Positions 32,319 to 40,684 of a stretch of 64,000 nucleotides of DNA are shown one piece after another. The translations under genes and the position numbers were made by a program. A model generated the notes under the pieces. The model worked only from the letters and a program-made list of their open reading frames with translations. It did no database searches and was not told the origin of the DNA. Where the stretch lies: contig NZ_JACDUR010000006.1 in assembly GCF_013761175.1 (NCBI RefSeq), positions 124,001 through 188,000 on the forward strand, in the 5' to 3' direction. The stretch's first letter is position 1; every line of letters begins with the position of its first letter. Source of the DNA: Nonomuraea soli. Lineage in GTDB: Bacteria > Actinomycetota > Actinomycetes > Streptosporangiales > Streptosporangiaceae.

Positions 32319-33228
32319 AGCGGCGTCCGTGGGCGATCCTGCGGATCACGTGGAAGGCCGTGGCACCGATCCACAGGGCGAGGACGACCTTGAAGAAGCC
32401 GAATCCGCCCACGATGAGGCCGATGACCGCGGCCAGGAGGAGGATCGGCACGAACGGCCCGGGGCCGTGGCGGTGGGCCCACGGGTGAGGGGAGTGCCGC
32501 ATGTGCCGGCGCATGTCGTGGCGGATGCGGTGCATCTCGCGGCGATGGGCGCGCATGGCGGCGTGCCAGGCGGCGGGGTCGTGATCGGGCCAGCGCAGTC
32601 CTCGCCGCTCGGCCTCGGCCTGCCATCCTGCGAGCCACGGTCCAGGCCCGGAGCCGATGCCACGGCCGATTTGGGGGCTGGGGCTTGAGCTCGGGCCCAT
32701 GTCCGGGTCGAACGGGGGGCCGGGGCGCGAGCGGGCGTCCGTGTCCGGGTCGAACAGGGGGCCGGGGGGCGAGCCGGGGTCCGTGTCCGGGCCGAACGTT
32801 GAGCCGGGGTCCGTGTCCGGGTCGAACCGGGCGTCGGGGCCCATGCCGGGACTCATGCCGGGGCCCATGCCAAGCCCCCTGCCGGGACCCAGGCCGGGAC
32901 CAAACCGAGGGCCGGGGCCCGGGCTGGAGGGGTGGTGGCCCCAGCCGCCGTGGCCCCACGGGTGGTGGTGGCCTCGGCGGGTGCGGCGTGGGGTGTGCGC
33001 CGTGCCGTACCCCGGCTCGAGGGAGTCAGGGCCGGCGGCGTGGCCGTACTCGTCGACCGGGAGGTCGGCGGTGACGGCCGTCAGGTCGCGAGCGGTCCTG
33101 GCCGCGAGGGCCAGGTCGAGACGCTCGTCGAGCTCCTCGCGGCTCAGGCGGCCCTGCGCGAAGTGTTCGCGCAGGACGGCCATCGCCCGGTCGCGCTCGG
33201 CGTCGCCGATGCGCAGCTCACCGCTCAT
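32290..33228 (-). CDS. DUF1707 domain membrane protein with Gly/Pro repeat region
   Basis: A 312-residue protein. Residues 5-60 are the DUF1707 (SHOCT-like) domain: LRIGDAERDRAMAVLREHFAQGRLSREELDERLDLALAART. A long Gly/Pro/Met region with repeated FDPDTDPGS-type units follows (about 100-185), then a His/Arg-rich helix and a C-terminal hydrophobic pair (FVPILLLAAVIGLIVGGFGFFKVVLALWIG). DUF1707 proteins often accompany PadR genes in actinomycetes, as here: the PadR gene ends seven bases upstream, so the two form an operon. Confidence 0.8.
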   Translation of the reverse strand: MSGELRIGDAERDRAMAVLREHFAQGRLSREELDERLDLALAARTARDLTAVTADLPVDEYGHAAGPDSLEPGYGTAHTPRRTRRGHHHPWGHGGWGHHPSSPGPGPRFGPGLGPGRGLGMGPGMSPGMGPDARFDPDTDPGSTFGPDTDPGSPPGPLFDPDTDARSRPGPPFDPDMGPSSSPSPQIGRGIGSGPGPWLAGWQAEAERRGLRWPDHDPAAWHAAMRAHRREMHRIRHDMRRHMRHSPHPWAHRHGPGPFVPILLLAAVIGLIVGGFGFFKVVLALWIGATAFHVIRRIAHGRRFTGPGRAGL

Positions 33229-33235
33229 GTCAGGG

Positions 33236-33991
33236 TCACTCCTCGTCGGAGTCGGCGTCGGTGTCGCCGTCGGCCAGGATCTGGTAGAGCTTGCGCCGCG
33301 TCTCGTTGAGGATCTTGCGAGCCTCGCGGACCTGCGACGGGGAGCCGGTCTGCGCGATCTGCATCATCGCGAAGGCCGACTGGCGGGCGACGTCCCAGAG
33401 GTCGGCGGTGGTGTCGTCGACGTCGGGGCGCATCTCCTCCCAGGGGGCGCGCACCTCGTCGGTGTGCGAGTCGATGTAGGCGCGGCCGGACTCGGTGAGG
33501 CGGAAGGTCTTGCGGCCGTCGGCCTCCTCGGAGATGATCAGGCCTTCGTCCGTGAGTTGCTGGAGCGCCGGGTAGACGGCGCCGGGGCTGGGCTTCCAGC
33601 CGCCTTCGCTGCGCTCGGCGATCTCCTGGATGATCTGGTACCCGTTGCGGGGTTCCTCGGCCAGCAGGGCCAGGATGGCGGCGCGGACGTCGCCGCGCTT
33701 GGCCTTGCGGCCTCGCCCGCCCCAGCCGCCGTGGCGGGGACCGAACGGTCCGCCGGGTCCCCCCCAGGGGCCGCGGCCGAAGTCGAAGGGGAACGGTCCA
33801 GGGCCTCGGCGGCCGCGGTGGCGGTGCTCGTGTGGCCCGCCTTCCGGGCCTCCGGGGCGATGGGGGCGGCCGCCTCCGTGGTGTTCGACGCGCTCCCAGG
33901 CTTCGGCGAGGTGGCGGGCGCCTTCGCGCAGGGCCTTCTTCAGTTCGCGTGCGTCGGGCCACTGCCCGCCGGCTGCATGTGTGTAACTCAT
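33236..33991 (-). CDS. PadR-family transcriptional regulator
   Basis: A 251-residue regulator: an unusual N-terminal half of about 110 residues rich in Gly, Pro and His, then the PadR winged helix (RGDVRAAILALLAEEPRNGYQIIQEIAERSEGGWKPSPGAVYPALQQLTDEGLI) and a C-terminal dimerisation helix. I chose ATG 33991 with AAGGAG seven bases upstream; the longer frame to 34042 adds non-conserved residues. It is the first gene of an operon with the DUF1707 gene and probably represses itself through the CGATATATCG palindrome upstream. Confidence 0.88.
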   Translation of the reverse strand: MSYTHAAGGQWPDARELKKALREGARHLAEAWERVEHHGGGRPHRPGGPEGGPHEHRHRGRRGPGPFPFDFGRGPWGGPGGPFGPRHGGWGGRGRKAKRGDVRAAILALLAEEPRNGYQIIQEIAERSEGGWKPSPGAVYPALQQLTDEGLIISEEADGRKTFRLTESGRAYIDSHTDEVRAPWEEMRPDVDDTTADLWDVARQSAFAMMQIAQTGSPSQVREARKILNETRRKLYQILADGDTDADSDEE

Positions 33992-34025
33992 GGTGATACT
34001 CCTTCGATCGTTCGTGATGCTTCTA

Positions 34026-34035
34026 CGATATATCG
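34026..34035. promoter_or_regulatory. CGATATATCG palindrome upstream of padR
   Basis: A perfect 10-bp palindrome, AT-rich in a GC-rich region, 35 bases upstream of the padR start. PadR proteins commonly bind AT-rich palindromes of this kind in their own promoters. Confidence 0.55.
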
Positions 34036-34136
34036 AGAACATGTCGTTGGCAATCGGGCATTCCCAGAGTGAGCCAGATCACGAAAAAGTCGCGGAATTC
34101 GGGAACACATCTCCCGTGGAGGCCGTTGGATAGTTC

Positions 34137-34199
34137 AGACGAGGTCGTTCCGCGTCGGCAGGGCTGGGGGGTGCTGTCGCTGCGGTAACGACCTCGTCT
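34137..34199 (+). ncRNA. Long stem-loop with T-rich tail (terminator or small RNA)
   Basis: AGACGAGGTCGTT (34137-34149) pairs perfectly with AACGACCTCGTCT (34187-34199), enclosing a 37-base loop whose ends (CCGC/GCGG, CGGCAG/CTGTCG) can also pair. TTTGTTTT follows, so the rightward transcript has an intrinsic-terminator-like end. No ORF is associated with it. It may be a small RNA or an attenuator before the gene at 34409. Confidence 0.4.
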
Positions 34200-34276
34200 T
34201 TGTTTTGCGCGAGGCGAGTGCCCGGGTTTGCGCAAGGGAAGTGCCCGGCGGGCCCACGCGAGGACCCGCGGGGCCA

Positions 34277-34360
34277 CCGGCAACAGGCCGGGGGCCACGG
34301 GCAACACGCAGGGACATGCGGGCAACACGCCGGGACACACGGGCAACACGCCGGGACACG
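34277..34360. repeat. 21-bp tandem repeat upstream of the DUF457-type gene
   Basis: Three good units of CGGGCAACACGCCGGGACAC plus one base (34298, 34319, 34340) and one degenerate unit before them. It lies in the non-coding 33992-34408 interval that also contains the PadR palindrome and the long stem-loop; no gene was found in that interval. Confidence 0.8.
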
Positions 34361-34408
34361 CGGGCCGGAGGCACGCGGAAGCCCGCCACGACTGGGTACC
34401 CTGTGATC

Positions 34409-35137
34409 ATGATGGGCCACTCGCACGCCATGACCGGCGCCATCGCCTGGTTAGGCCTGGCACCGGCGCTGGCGGCGCTTCCGCTGCTCGCCGAGGAGTC
34501 GAAGTACTTCGAGACCGGCATCATGGCCACCGCCCTGACGCCCACCGAGCTCATCGCCGGTGCGCTCGTCTGCGCGGGCGCAGCGATGCTGCCCGATCTC
34601 GACCACCCCAGCGCCACCATCGCCCAGACCTTCGGCCCCATCACGTGGGCGCTGAGCAAGGTCGTGGCGTGGCTGACCGGCGGCCATCGGGGCATGACGC
34701 ATTCGCTGGTCTTCGCCGTCCTGATGGGGTTCGGTGCGCACTGGCTGGCCGACGCCTATCCGATCGGCCGCGACATCCTGGTCATCCTGATGGTCGGCCT
34801 GGCGTTGCGGGCGATCGGCATCGGCGTCCCCGGCAACAAGTGGGGCTCGATGATGGTCAACATCGGCCTCACGGCGGGCATCTACGTCGTCTTCATGTCG
34901 TTGGGCGTGGGTTACGCGTGGCTGGGCCTGGCGATCGGGCTCGGGTGCCTGATCCACGTGGTGGGCGACTGCATGACGGAGCGGGGCTGCCCGGTGTTGT
35001 GGCCGATGGGCGCCAGGTTCGTGCTGCCGTGGAAGATCGGGATCAAGACCGGCAAGAGGTTCGAGCAGAAGATCCTCGCCCCGCTCCTGTCCGTCGCCAT
35101 CATCGGGCTGCTGTTCCTCCGCCTGGCGCCCATCTAG
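34409..35137 (+). CDS. Metal-dependent hydrolase-like membrane protein (DUF457/YdjM)
   Basis: A 242-residue membrane protein with the DUF457/YdjM signature: HSHAMTGAIAW near the start, MLPDLDHPSATIA, GGHRGMTHSLVFA and HVVGDCMTERGCPVLWP. The conserved His/Asp residues suggest a metal site at the membrane. About six helices. ATG 34409 is chosen: TACCCT (34397-34402) ends six bases before it, so the mRNA may be leaderless; GTG 34403 and ATG 34412 are alternatives. Function in this organism is unknown. Confidence 0.85.
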   Translation: MMGHSHAMTGAIAWLGLAPALAALPLLAEESKYFETGIMATALTPTELIAGALVCAGAAMLPDLDHPSATIAQTFGPITWALSKVVAWLTGGHRGMTHSLVFAVLMGFGAHWLADAYPIGRDILVILMVGLALRAIGIGVPGNKWGSMMVNIGLTAGIYVVFMSLGVGYAWLGLAIGLGCLIHVVGDCMTERGCPVLWPMGARFVLPWKIGIKTGKRFEQKILAPLLSVAIIGLLFLRLAPI

Positions 35138-38107
35138 TCACGGGAAAGCGATCTCCTTCCACCGGGGCACGTCCGCCGCGGGCAGGGCTCGTGCCAGGAC
35201 GGCCATGCGGTCGACCGCGCCGGAGAGCCGCTGCCGGCCGTCCTGGTCGGCGGCGAAGCGCAGCGGCCGGGTGGCGCAGCCCATGATCCCGCCCGCGCCG
35301 GTCTGCCCGCCGCCCGCGCGGGCGCCGTCGACGTAGACGGTGATCACGCCGGTGCGGCCGAGCGTGACCACGAGTTCGATGAGCCGCCCGGTGGGCAGCG
35401 CCGCGTCGGTGGTGATGTTGCGTCCGGCCCCGATGAAGCGCAGATGGCCGGAGGGCGTGACGTCGACGATGATCCCGTCGTCGCCGGGGTTGCCGGAGGG
35501 CTGGGAGTCGAACAGCCGCCGGTAGCCGGATCCGGCGATGCGGACCTGCGCGGCGAACGTCGCCTCGGGCAGCAGCCCCAGCGTGGTGGGCGCGGTGGTG
35601 AGGTAGGTGGAGCCGTTGAGCAGCAGCGCCCCGGCCGAGTAGCCGCCGGAGCCGACGATCGTGGCGGTGCGCCCGTTGCCGGAGGAGTCGGTCACCGTGG
35701 TGCCCGAGACCGGGTCCCACGCGACGACGGGCCGGTCGGCGGGCGCGGTGGCGCACGGTCCCGGCGAGCCGGTGAGGGTGTAGGTCCTGCCCGCCTGGGC
35801 GGTGAAGGTGAGGGTGTCGCCGTCACGCGTGTACGGCACGGCGGCGCCGGTGTCGTCTTTCAGCACGCTGAGCGGGGTGCGCACCCGCAGTGTGCCCGGC
35901 CCGCCGGGCCGCAGCGTGACCCGTTCCGCCGCCCGGCCGCGCCAGGCGACGTCGACGGCGACGTTCCCCCGCGCACGCAGCCCGGTCACGGATCCCGCGG
36001 GCCAGGCGGCGGGTACGGCGGGCGCCGGATGGATGACGCCGTGCTGCGACTGCAGCAGCATCTCGGCCACACCCGAGGTCGCTCCGAAGTTGCCGTCGAT
36101 CTGGAACGGCGGATGGGTGTCCCACAGGTTGGCCAGCGTCGAGGTGCGCAGCTGCTCGGAGAGCATCTTGTGCGCGTGGTCGCCGTCGAGCAGCCGCGCC
36201 CAGAAGTTGATCTTCCAGGCCTTCGACCAGCCGGTGCCCCCGTCGCCTCGCGCCGTCAGGGAGACCTTGGCCGCCTGGGCGAAGGCCGTGCCCGGCTGGA
36301 TGGCGTCGCCGGGATGCAGGGCGTACAGGTGGGAGACGTGCCGGTGGTCGTCGGTGCGCGAGTCCCAGTCGGCCTTCCACTCCTGCAGCTGACCCCACGA
36401 CCCGACTCGCAGGCCGCGATCGAGTGCCGCCAGCGCCTGCCGTACCTCGGGTTCGTCGGTGCCGAGGACGGCGGCGGCGGCCAGCACGTTGCCGAACAGG
36501 TCGGCGACGATCTGCTGGGACATGGCCGCCCCGGCGGAGAAGTCGCCGTGCTCGGGTGAGTAGCTGGGCGAGACGACCTTCCTGCCGTCACGCGGGTCGG
36601 TGTGCAGGTTGTCGACCCAGAACAGGGCGGCCTCCCGCATCGCCGGATAGACCGACTGCAGCAACGCGCGGTCGCCGCTGAACCGGTAACGCTCGTACAG
36701 GTGGCGGCACAACCAGGCGGCGGCCTCGGGGAACCAGAAGGAGGTCGCCCAGTTGTGCACGCCGGTGAAGCCGAACGGGTTCGTCTCGTTGTGCACCACC
36801 CAGCCGCGCGAGCCGAACATCTCCTGCGCGGTCCTGCGGCCGGGCGCCGCCAGCTGCTGCACGTAGCGTGTCAGCGGCGCCACCGTCTCGGGCAGGGCGG
36901 TCTGCTCGGCCGGCCAGTAGTTCATCTGGAGGTTGATGTTGACGTGGTAGTCGGCCGACCAGGGCGGGCTGGTGGAGTTGTTCCACACGCCCTGCAGGTT
37001 GGCCGGCAGCGAGCCGGAGCGGGAGGAGCTGACGAGCAGGTACCGCCCGTAGGCGAAGAACAGCGCCTCCAGTGCCCGGTCGTCGCTGCTCGACCCGCCG
37101 GTGTAGGCCGAGCGCAGCCGGTCGGTCGGCACCTGCGGGGTGCCCTGCCCGAGGTCGAGCCTGACCCGGTCGTTCAGCGCGCGGTAGTCGGCCAGGTGTG
37201 CCTGCCGCAGCGCGTCGAAGCCGCGCGCCGCAGCCTGGTCGACCGCGGCGGTGACCCTGGCCTGCGGATCGGCGCCCCGGTAGGAGGGGTAGGTGTCGGC
37301 GTAGTCGGTGCCCATCGACATGACGAACATCGCGCTGTCGGCGCCGCTGACGGTGACGCGGTCGCCGCCGTCGGAACGGCTGCCGCCGCTCGTCAGCACC
37401 TGGATCTGCCCCTCGAAGCGCATGCCGTTGTCGGCGAGCGCGCCCCGGATGCGCAGCCTGCCGTTCGACACGCTGACCTGCCGGTCGTTGCGCGGCGAGG
37501 TGGTGCGCAGCGTGAAGGAGACGCGGCCGGGCTGCGAGGCGGTCAGCCTGCCGACGATCACGTTGCCGGGGAAGCTCGCGAAGTACTCGCGGGTGTAATC
37601 GACGCCGCCCGAGGTGTAGCGCACGCGGGCGATCGCCTCGCTCAGCGACAGCTCGCGCCGGTAGCCGGTGGCGCCCCCGTGCCCGGTGTCGAGCCACACG
37701 TCGCCGAAGGTCTGGTAGCTGCCGAAACCCGTCTTGCCCTGGCCGAGCCTGGCCGCGACGGCTTCCGGGGTCATGCGGGTGTCGCGGTCGATCTGCGCCT
37801 TGACGTCGCCGATGGCGCCGGGCCTGGGGCTCCTCCAGTTGCCGAAGTCGTAGCCGGGCGAGCCTGGCCCGCCGGTCCACAGGGTCTTCTCGTTGACCTG
37901 CAGCTGTTCGGTGGCGACGCCGCCGAACACGGTCGCGCCCAGGGCGCCGTTGCCGATGGGCAGGGACTGGGTCTCCCAGTCGGTGGCGGGCTGCTCGTAC
38001 CAGAGGGTCTGGTTGTCGGGTACGGCTGCCGCCCGCGCGGCGGGGCCGGTGCCGCCGGCCGCCACGAGGGTGGCGGCCAGCAGCACGGCGGACATCAGGA
38101 GTCTCAC
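35138..38107 (-). CDS. Secreted GH95 alpha-L-fucosidase with C-terminal LamG domain
   Basis: A 989-residue secreted enzyme that should release alpha-L-fucose (or galactose) from glycans. Signal peptide at residues 1-27 (LLMSAVLLAATLVAAGGTGPAARA). GH95 landmarks: N-terminal LWYEQPATDWETQSLPIGNGALGATVFGG, the Asn pair in NINLQMNYWPAEQ, the Glu of SPSYSPEHG and the Asp of QIDGNFGATSG. The last ~190 residues form a concanavalin/LamG-type beta-sandwich (VAWDPVSGTTVTDSSGNGRTA). GTG 38107 overlaps the upstream stop by four bases, so it is the third gene of the leftward glycan operon. Confidence 0.9.
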   Translation of the reverse strand: MRLLMSAVLLAATLVAAGGTGPAARAAAVPDNQTLWYEQPATDWETQSLPIGNGALGATVFGGVATEQLQVNEKTLWTGGPGSPGYDFGNWRSPRPGAIGDVKAQIDRDTRMTPEAVAARLGQGKTGFGSYQTFGDVWLDTGHGGATGYRRELSLSEAIARVRYTSGGVDYTREYFASFPGNVIVGRLTASQPGRVSFTLRTTSPRNDRQVSVSNGRLRIRGALADNGMRFEGQIQVLTSGGSRSDGGDRVTVSGADSAMFVMSMGTDYADTYPSYRGADPQARVTAAVDQAAARGFDALRQAHLADYRALNDRVRLDLGQGTPQVPTDRLRSAYTGGSSSDDRALEALFFAYGRYLLVSSSRSGSLPANLQGVWNNSTSPPWSADYHVNINLQMNYWPAEQTALPETVAPLTRYVQQLAAPGRRTAQEMFGSRGWVVHNETNPFGFTGVHNWATSFWFPEAAAWLCRHLYERYRFSGDRALLQSVYPAMREAALFWVDNLHTDPRDGRKVVSPSYSPEHGDFSAGAAMSQQIVADLFGNVLAAAAVLGTDEPEVRQALAALDRGLRVGSWGQLQEWKADWDSRTDDHRHVSHLYALHPGDAIQPGTAFAQAAKVSLTARGDGGTGWSKAWKINFWARLLDGDHAHKMLSEQLRTSTLANLWDTHPPFQIDGNFGATSGVAEMLLQSQHGVIHPAPAVPAAWPAGSVTGLRARGNVAVDVAWRGRAAERVTLRPGGPGTLRVRTPLSVLKDDTGAAVPYTRDGDTLTFTAQAGRTYTLTGSPGPCATAPADRPVVAWDPVSGTTVTDSSGNGRTATIVGSGGYSAGALLLNGSTYLTTAPTTLGLLPEATFAAQVRIAGSGYRRLFDSQPSGNPGDDGIIVDVTPSGHLRFIGAGRNITTDAALPTGRLIELVVTLGRTGVITVYVDGARAGGGQTGAGGIMGCATRPLRFAADQDGRQRLSGAVDRMAVLARALPAADVPRWKEIAFP

Positions 38108-40677
38108 GACTGGGCCTCGAACTGGGTCACCCAGTGCCTGGTCCGGTCGAGGTAGGCGGTCTGGGCGGCGGCGCCGGTCCTGCCGTAGGCGCCCTCGAAG
38201 CTCTGGTAGCCCGAGCGCGGCACGGCGGGTTCGATGATGCTGCCCTCGTGCCACTCGTTGAACGAGGTGATGGAGACCCAGGTGGGCCGGGTGTTCAGCG
38301 CGTTGGTCCACTCCCTGTCGTAGGTGGCGCCGTTGTCGCGGCCGAGCGTCGGGGTGGTGTTGCCGGGCACCGCGCGGTCGTCGATGTAGCCGGGGCCGAC
38401 CGAGGGCGCCCAGACCAGGCCGTTGGCGCGGGCGTAGTCGGCGGCCTGCTGCCAGCCGGGCGCGGTGGCGCCGGCGATGGCGTCGTAGGTGTACATGCCG
38501 CCGAAGTGAGCGATCTTGGAGGTGTCGGTGGTCTGGGCCAGGATCACGTTGCTCTGGTTGACCTGCGACAGCGCCGACCAGTCGGTGATGCGCAGGCTCT
38601 CGAAGACGTAGAAGGCGTTGCTGAAGGCCGGATGCGTGCCGTACGTCTGGTTGATGTAGCGGATGTCGTCGACGGTCGAGGCAGCCGTACGGCCGGCGTA
38701 CGGCTCCAGGTGCCAGGCGACCTTGAGTCCCTGCGCGGCGGCGGCGTCCATGACGCCGCGCGCCAGGCCGTCCTCGTAGCCGCCGCGCCCCCACCAGCTG
38801 TAGACCAGCACTCCCGCGCCGGACTGCCTGATCCACTTCATGTGCTGGGTCACGGCGCCGGCGAAGTCACCGGAGTCGTAGGCGCCGAGCGCCGGGTAGA
38901 AGTCGGCGCCGACGCTGTCGGGAGGGTTCTGGCCGCCCTGCTGCCAGTGCCGCCACGGGTTCGTGTCGTACCAGGGGTAGTAGAAGATGTGCGTCTTGGC
39001 CGAGACCGGAGCGGTGACGGGGGCGGTGTCGAGCGTCAGGGTGTCGACGTCGAACAGTGAGCCGCCACCGCCGGTGAAGGTGAGGAAGAGCGGCCCGGAA
39101 CCGGAGGTCAGCGAGGTGGTGACGGTCTGGAAGTTCTCCCAGCCGCCCGTCTGCGGCACCGCGACGGAGCCGAGCACGGGCCCGGTCTGCGAGCCCGAGC
39201 GGATCTGGATGGTGCCGCCCGCGCCGCCCGAGGAGATGCGGGCGCTGAAGCGGGTCGCTCCCGACACGTTGACCTGGGAGTATCCGGCCCAGTCCCCGTT
39301 GTCGATGTAGCCGGCGGTCCTGCCGCCGCTGGCGGGCGCGTGGTTGGCGACCTGGACGCCTCCGGTCGAGGTGTAGGCCTCGCCCTCGACGGTCGTGGTG
39401 CCGCCCGTCGACAGTTCCTTGATGCGGATGTTGCGGAAGGCGACCTGGTCGGAGGCGCTGTGGTTCTGGATGCCGACGTGTCCCTGGCGCAGGGAGCGGG
39501 CGGGGTCGGTGTTGGTGAAGTCGTTGATCTTCCTGCCGTTCAGGAAGACCTGCAGCCGCTCGCCCTCCACGAGCAGCTCGTAGGTGTTCCACTCGCCGGG
39601 CGGGTTGAGCGCGGCGTCGCGGGCGGCCTGGTCGGCGGCCTTGAAGCCGTAGATGGAGCCGGTGGTGCGGTCGGGGGTGTCGGAGGCGTCGATCTGGACC
39701 TCGTAGCCGTTGCCGACCGCCGAGTTGGGGTCGCCGGAGGGCGGGAAGCCGACGAAGACGCCGGAGTTGCCGTCGCCGGTGACCTTCCAGTCGAGCTTGA
39801 GCGAGTAGGAGGCGAACTCGCGGGCCTGATACCACAGCAGGCCCATGCCGCCCTGCGAGGTGAGGGTGGCGTCGGCGTTGGCGAACGAGCCGGGGCCCGC
39901 CTGCGACCAGCCGGTGGTCGAGCCGTTGTAGAGCGTGGTGTAGCCGGTCTCGGGACGGCAGTCGGCCTTGGCGAAGCCCGCCGCGTAGCGGATGCCGCCC
40001 AGCAGCAGGCGGCGGAAGTTCTGGTCGGCGTAGGACTCGATGGTGTGGCCGAGCCCGGTGTAGAACGAGCGCCCGTTGCCCTGCGGATGGCACCAGGTGA
40101 TCGGGTGGTCGCCCATGTCGCCGCCGCTGTAGCTCGACTCGTCGAGCGTCTGCAGCACCTTCACGCCGGGCCGCGGGTTGGTGCGGTAGTTGTACCACTC
40201 GTCGGTGCGGCTCCAGGCCTGGCCCAGGTGGGCGGTGGCCGCGTGGGCGCGGTCCTCGCTCCTGACGGTGGCCTGCTGGATGTGGGGATGGCTCTTGAAG
40301 TAGGCGCCGGCCAGTTTCTCGTAGTACGGCCAGCCGTACTCGGTGTCGGCGGCGGCGTGCACGCCCACGTAGCCGCCCCCGCCGTCGACGTAGGACTGGA
40401 AGGCGGCCTGCTGGCTGTCGTTGAGCACGTCGCCGGTGGTGCTGAGGAAGACGACGGCCTTGTAGGGGGAGAGGTTGGAGAAGACCGAGGCGTCCTCGGT
40501 CGCGGTGACGGTGAAGTTGTTGGCCGCGCCGAGGTCGCGGATGGCCTGGATGCCCGCGGGGATGGAGTCGTGACGGAACCCGGCCGTCTTCGAGAAGACC
40601 AGGACCTGGTAGGCGGGATCTGGAGCGATGGTCATGAATCCTGCTAAGAGTGCCAGGGGAAGGATCTTGTTCAGCAT
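38104..40677 (-). CDS. Four-domain secreted protein: ThuA / DUF1080 / CBM6 / GH99-like
   Basis: An 857-residue secreted protein (signal peptide MLNKILPLALLAGFMTIAP). Order: ThuA-like domain (about 20-255; VLVFSKTAGFRHDSIPAG, GVHAAADTEY); DUF1080 / 3-keto-disaccharide-hydrolase-type beta-sandwich (about 260-425; LYNGSTTGWSQ, NGYEVQIDASD); CBM6 (about 430-560; GEAYTSTGGVQVANHAPASGG); GH99-like barrel (about 575-857; THIFYYPWYDTNPWRHW, VLVYSWWGRGG, WVSITSFNEWHEGSIIEPA). Each part is known alone; the combination suggests a multi-step attack on an oxidised or mannose-type glycan. ATG 40677 lies seven bases after the upstream stop. Confidence 0.82.
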   Translation of the reverse strand: MLNKILPLALLAGFMTIAPDPAYQVLVFSKTAGFRHDSIPAGIQAIRDLGAANNFTVTATEDASVFSNLSPYKAVVFLSTTGDVLNDSQQAAFQSYVDGGGGYVGVHAAADTEYGWPYYEKLAGAYFKSHPHIQQATVRSEDRAHAATAHLGQAWSRTDEWYNYRTNPRPGVKVLQTLDESSYSGGDMGDHPITWCHPQGNGRSFYTGLGHTIESYADQNFRRLLLGGIRYAAGFAKADCRPETGYTTLYNGSTTGWSQAGPGSFANADATLTSQGGMGLLWYQAREFASYSLKLDWKVTGDGNSGVFVGFPPSGDPNSAVGNGYEVQIDASDTPDRTTGSIYGFKAADQAARDAALNPPGEWNTYELLVEGERLQVFLNGRKINDFTNTDPARSLRQGHVGIQNHSASDQVAFRNIRIKELSTGGTTTVEGEAYTSTGGVQVANHAPASGGRTAGYIDNGDWAGYSQVNVSGATRFSARISSGGAGGTIQIRSGSQTGPVLGSVAVPQTGGWENFQTVTTSLTSGSGPLFLTFTGGGGSLFDVDTLTLDTAPVTAPVSAKTHIFYYPWYDTNPWRHWQQGGQNPPDSVGADFYPALGAYDSGDFAGAVTQHMKWIRQSGAGVLVYSWWGRGGYEDGLARGVMDAAAAQGLKVAWHLEPYAGRTAASTVDDIRYINQTYGTHPAFSNAFYVFESLRITDWSALSQVNQSNVILAQTTDTSKIAHFGGMYTYDAIAGATAPGWQQAADYARANGLVWAPSVGPGYIDDRAVPGNTTPTLGRDNGATYDREWTNALNTRPTWVSITSFNEWHEGSIIEPAVPRSGYQSFEGAYGRTGAAAQTAYLDRTRHWVTQFEAQS

Positions 40678-40684
40678 GGCCCGC

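Noticed and set aside
35138..38836. GH95 frame extended upstream to 38836
   Set aside because: The extra part is antisense-free but out of frame with the upstream ThuA-fusion gene and has Arg-rich shadow composition; GTG 38107 overlaps the upstream stop and is followed by a signal peptide.
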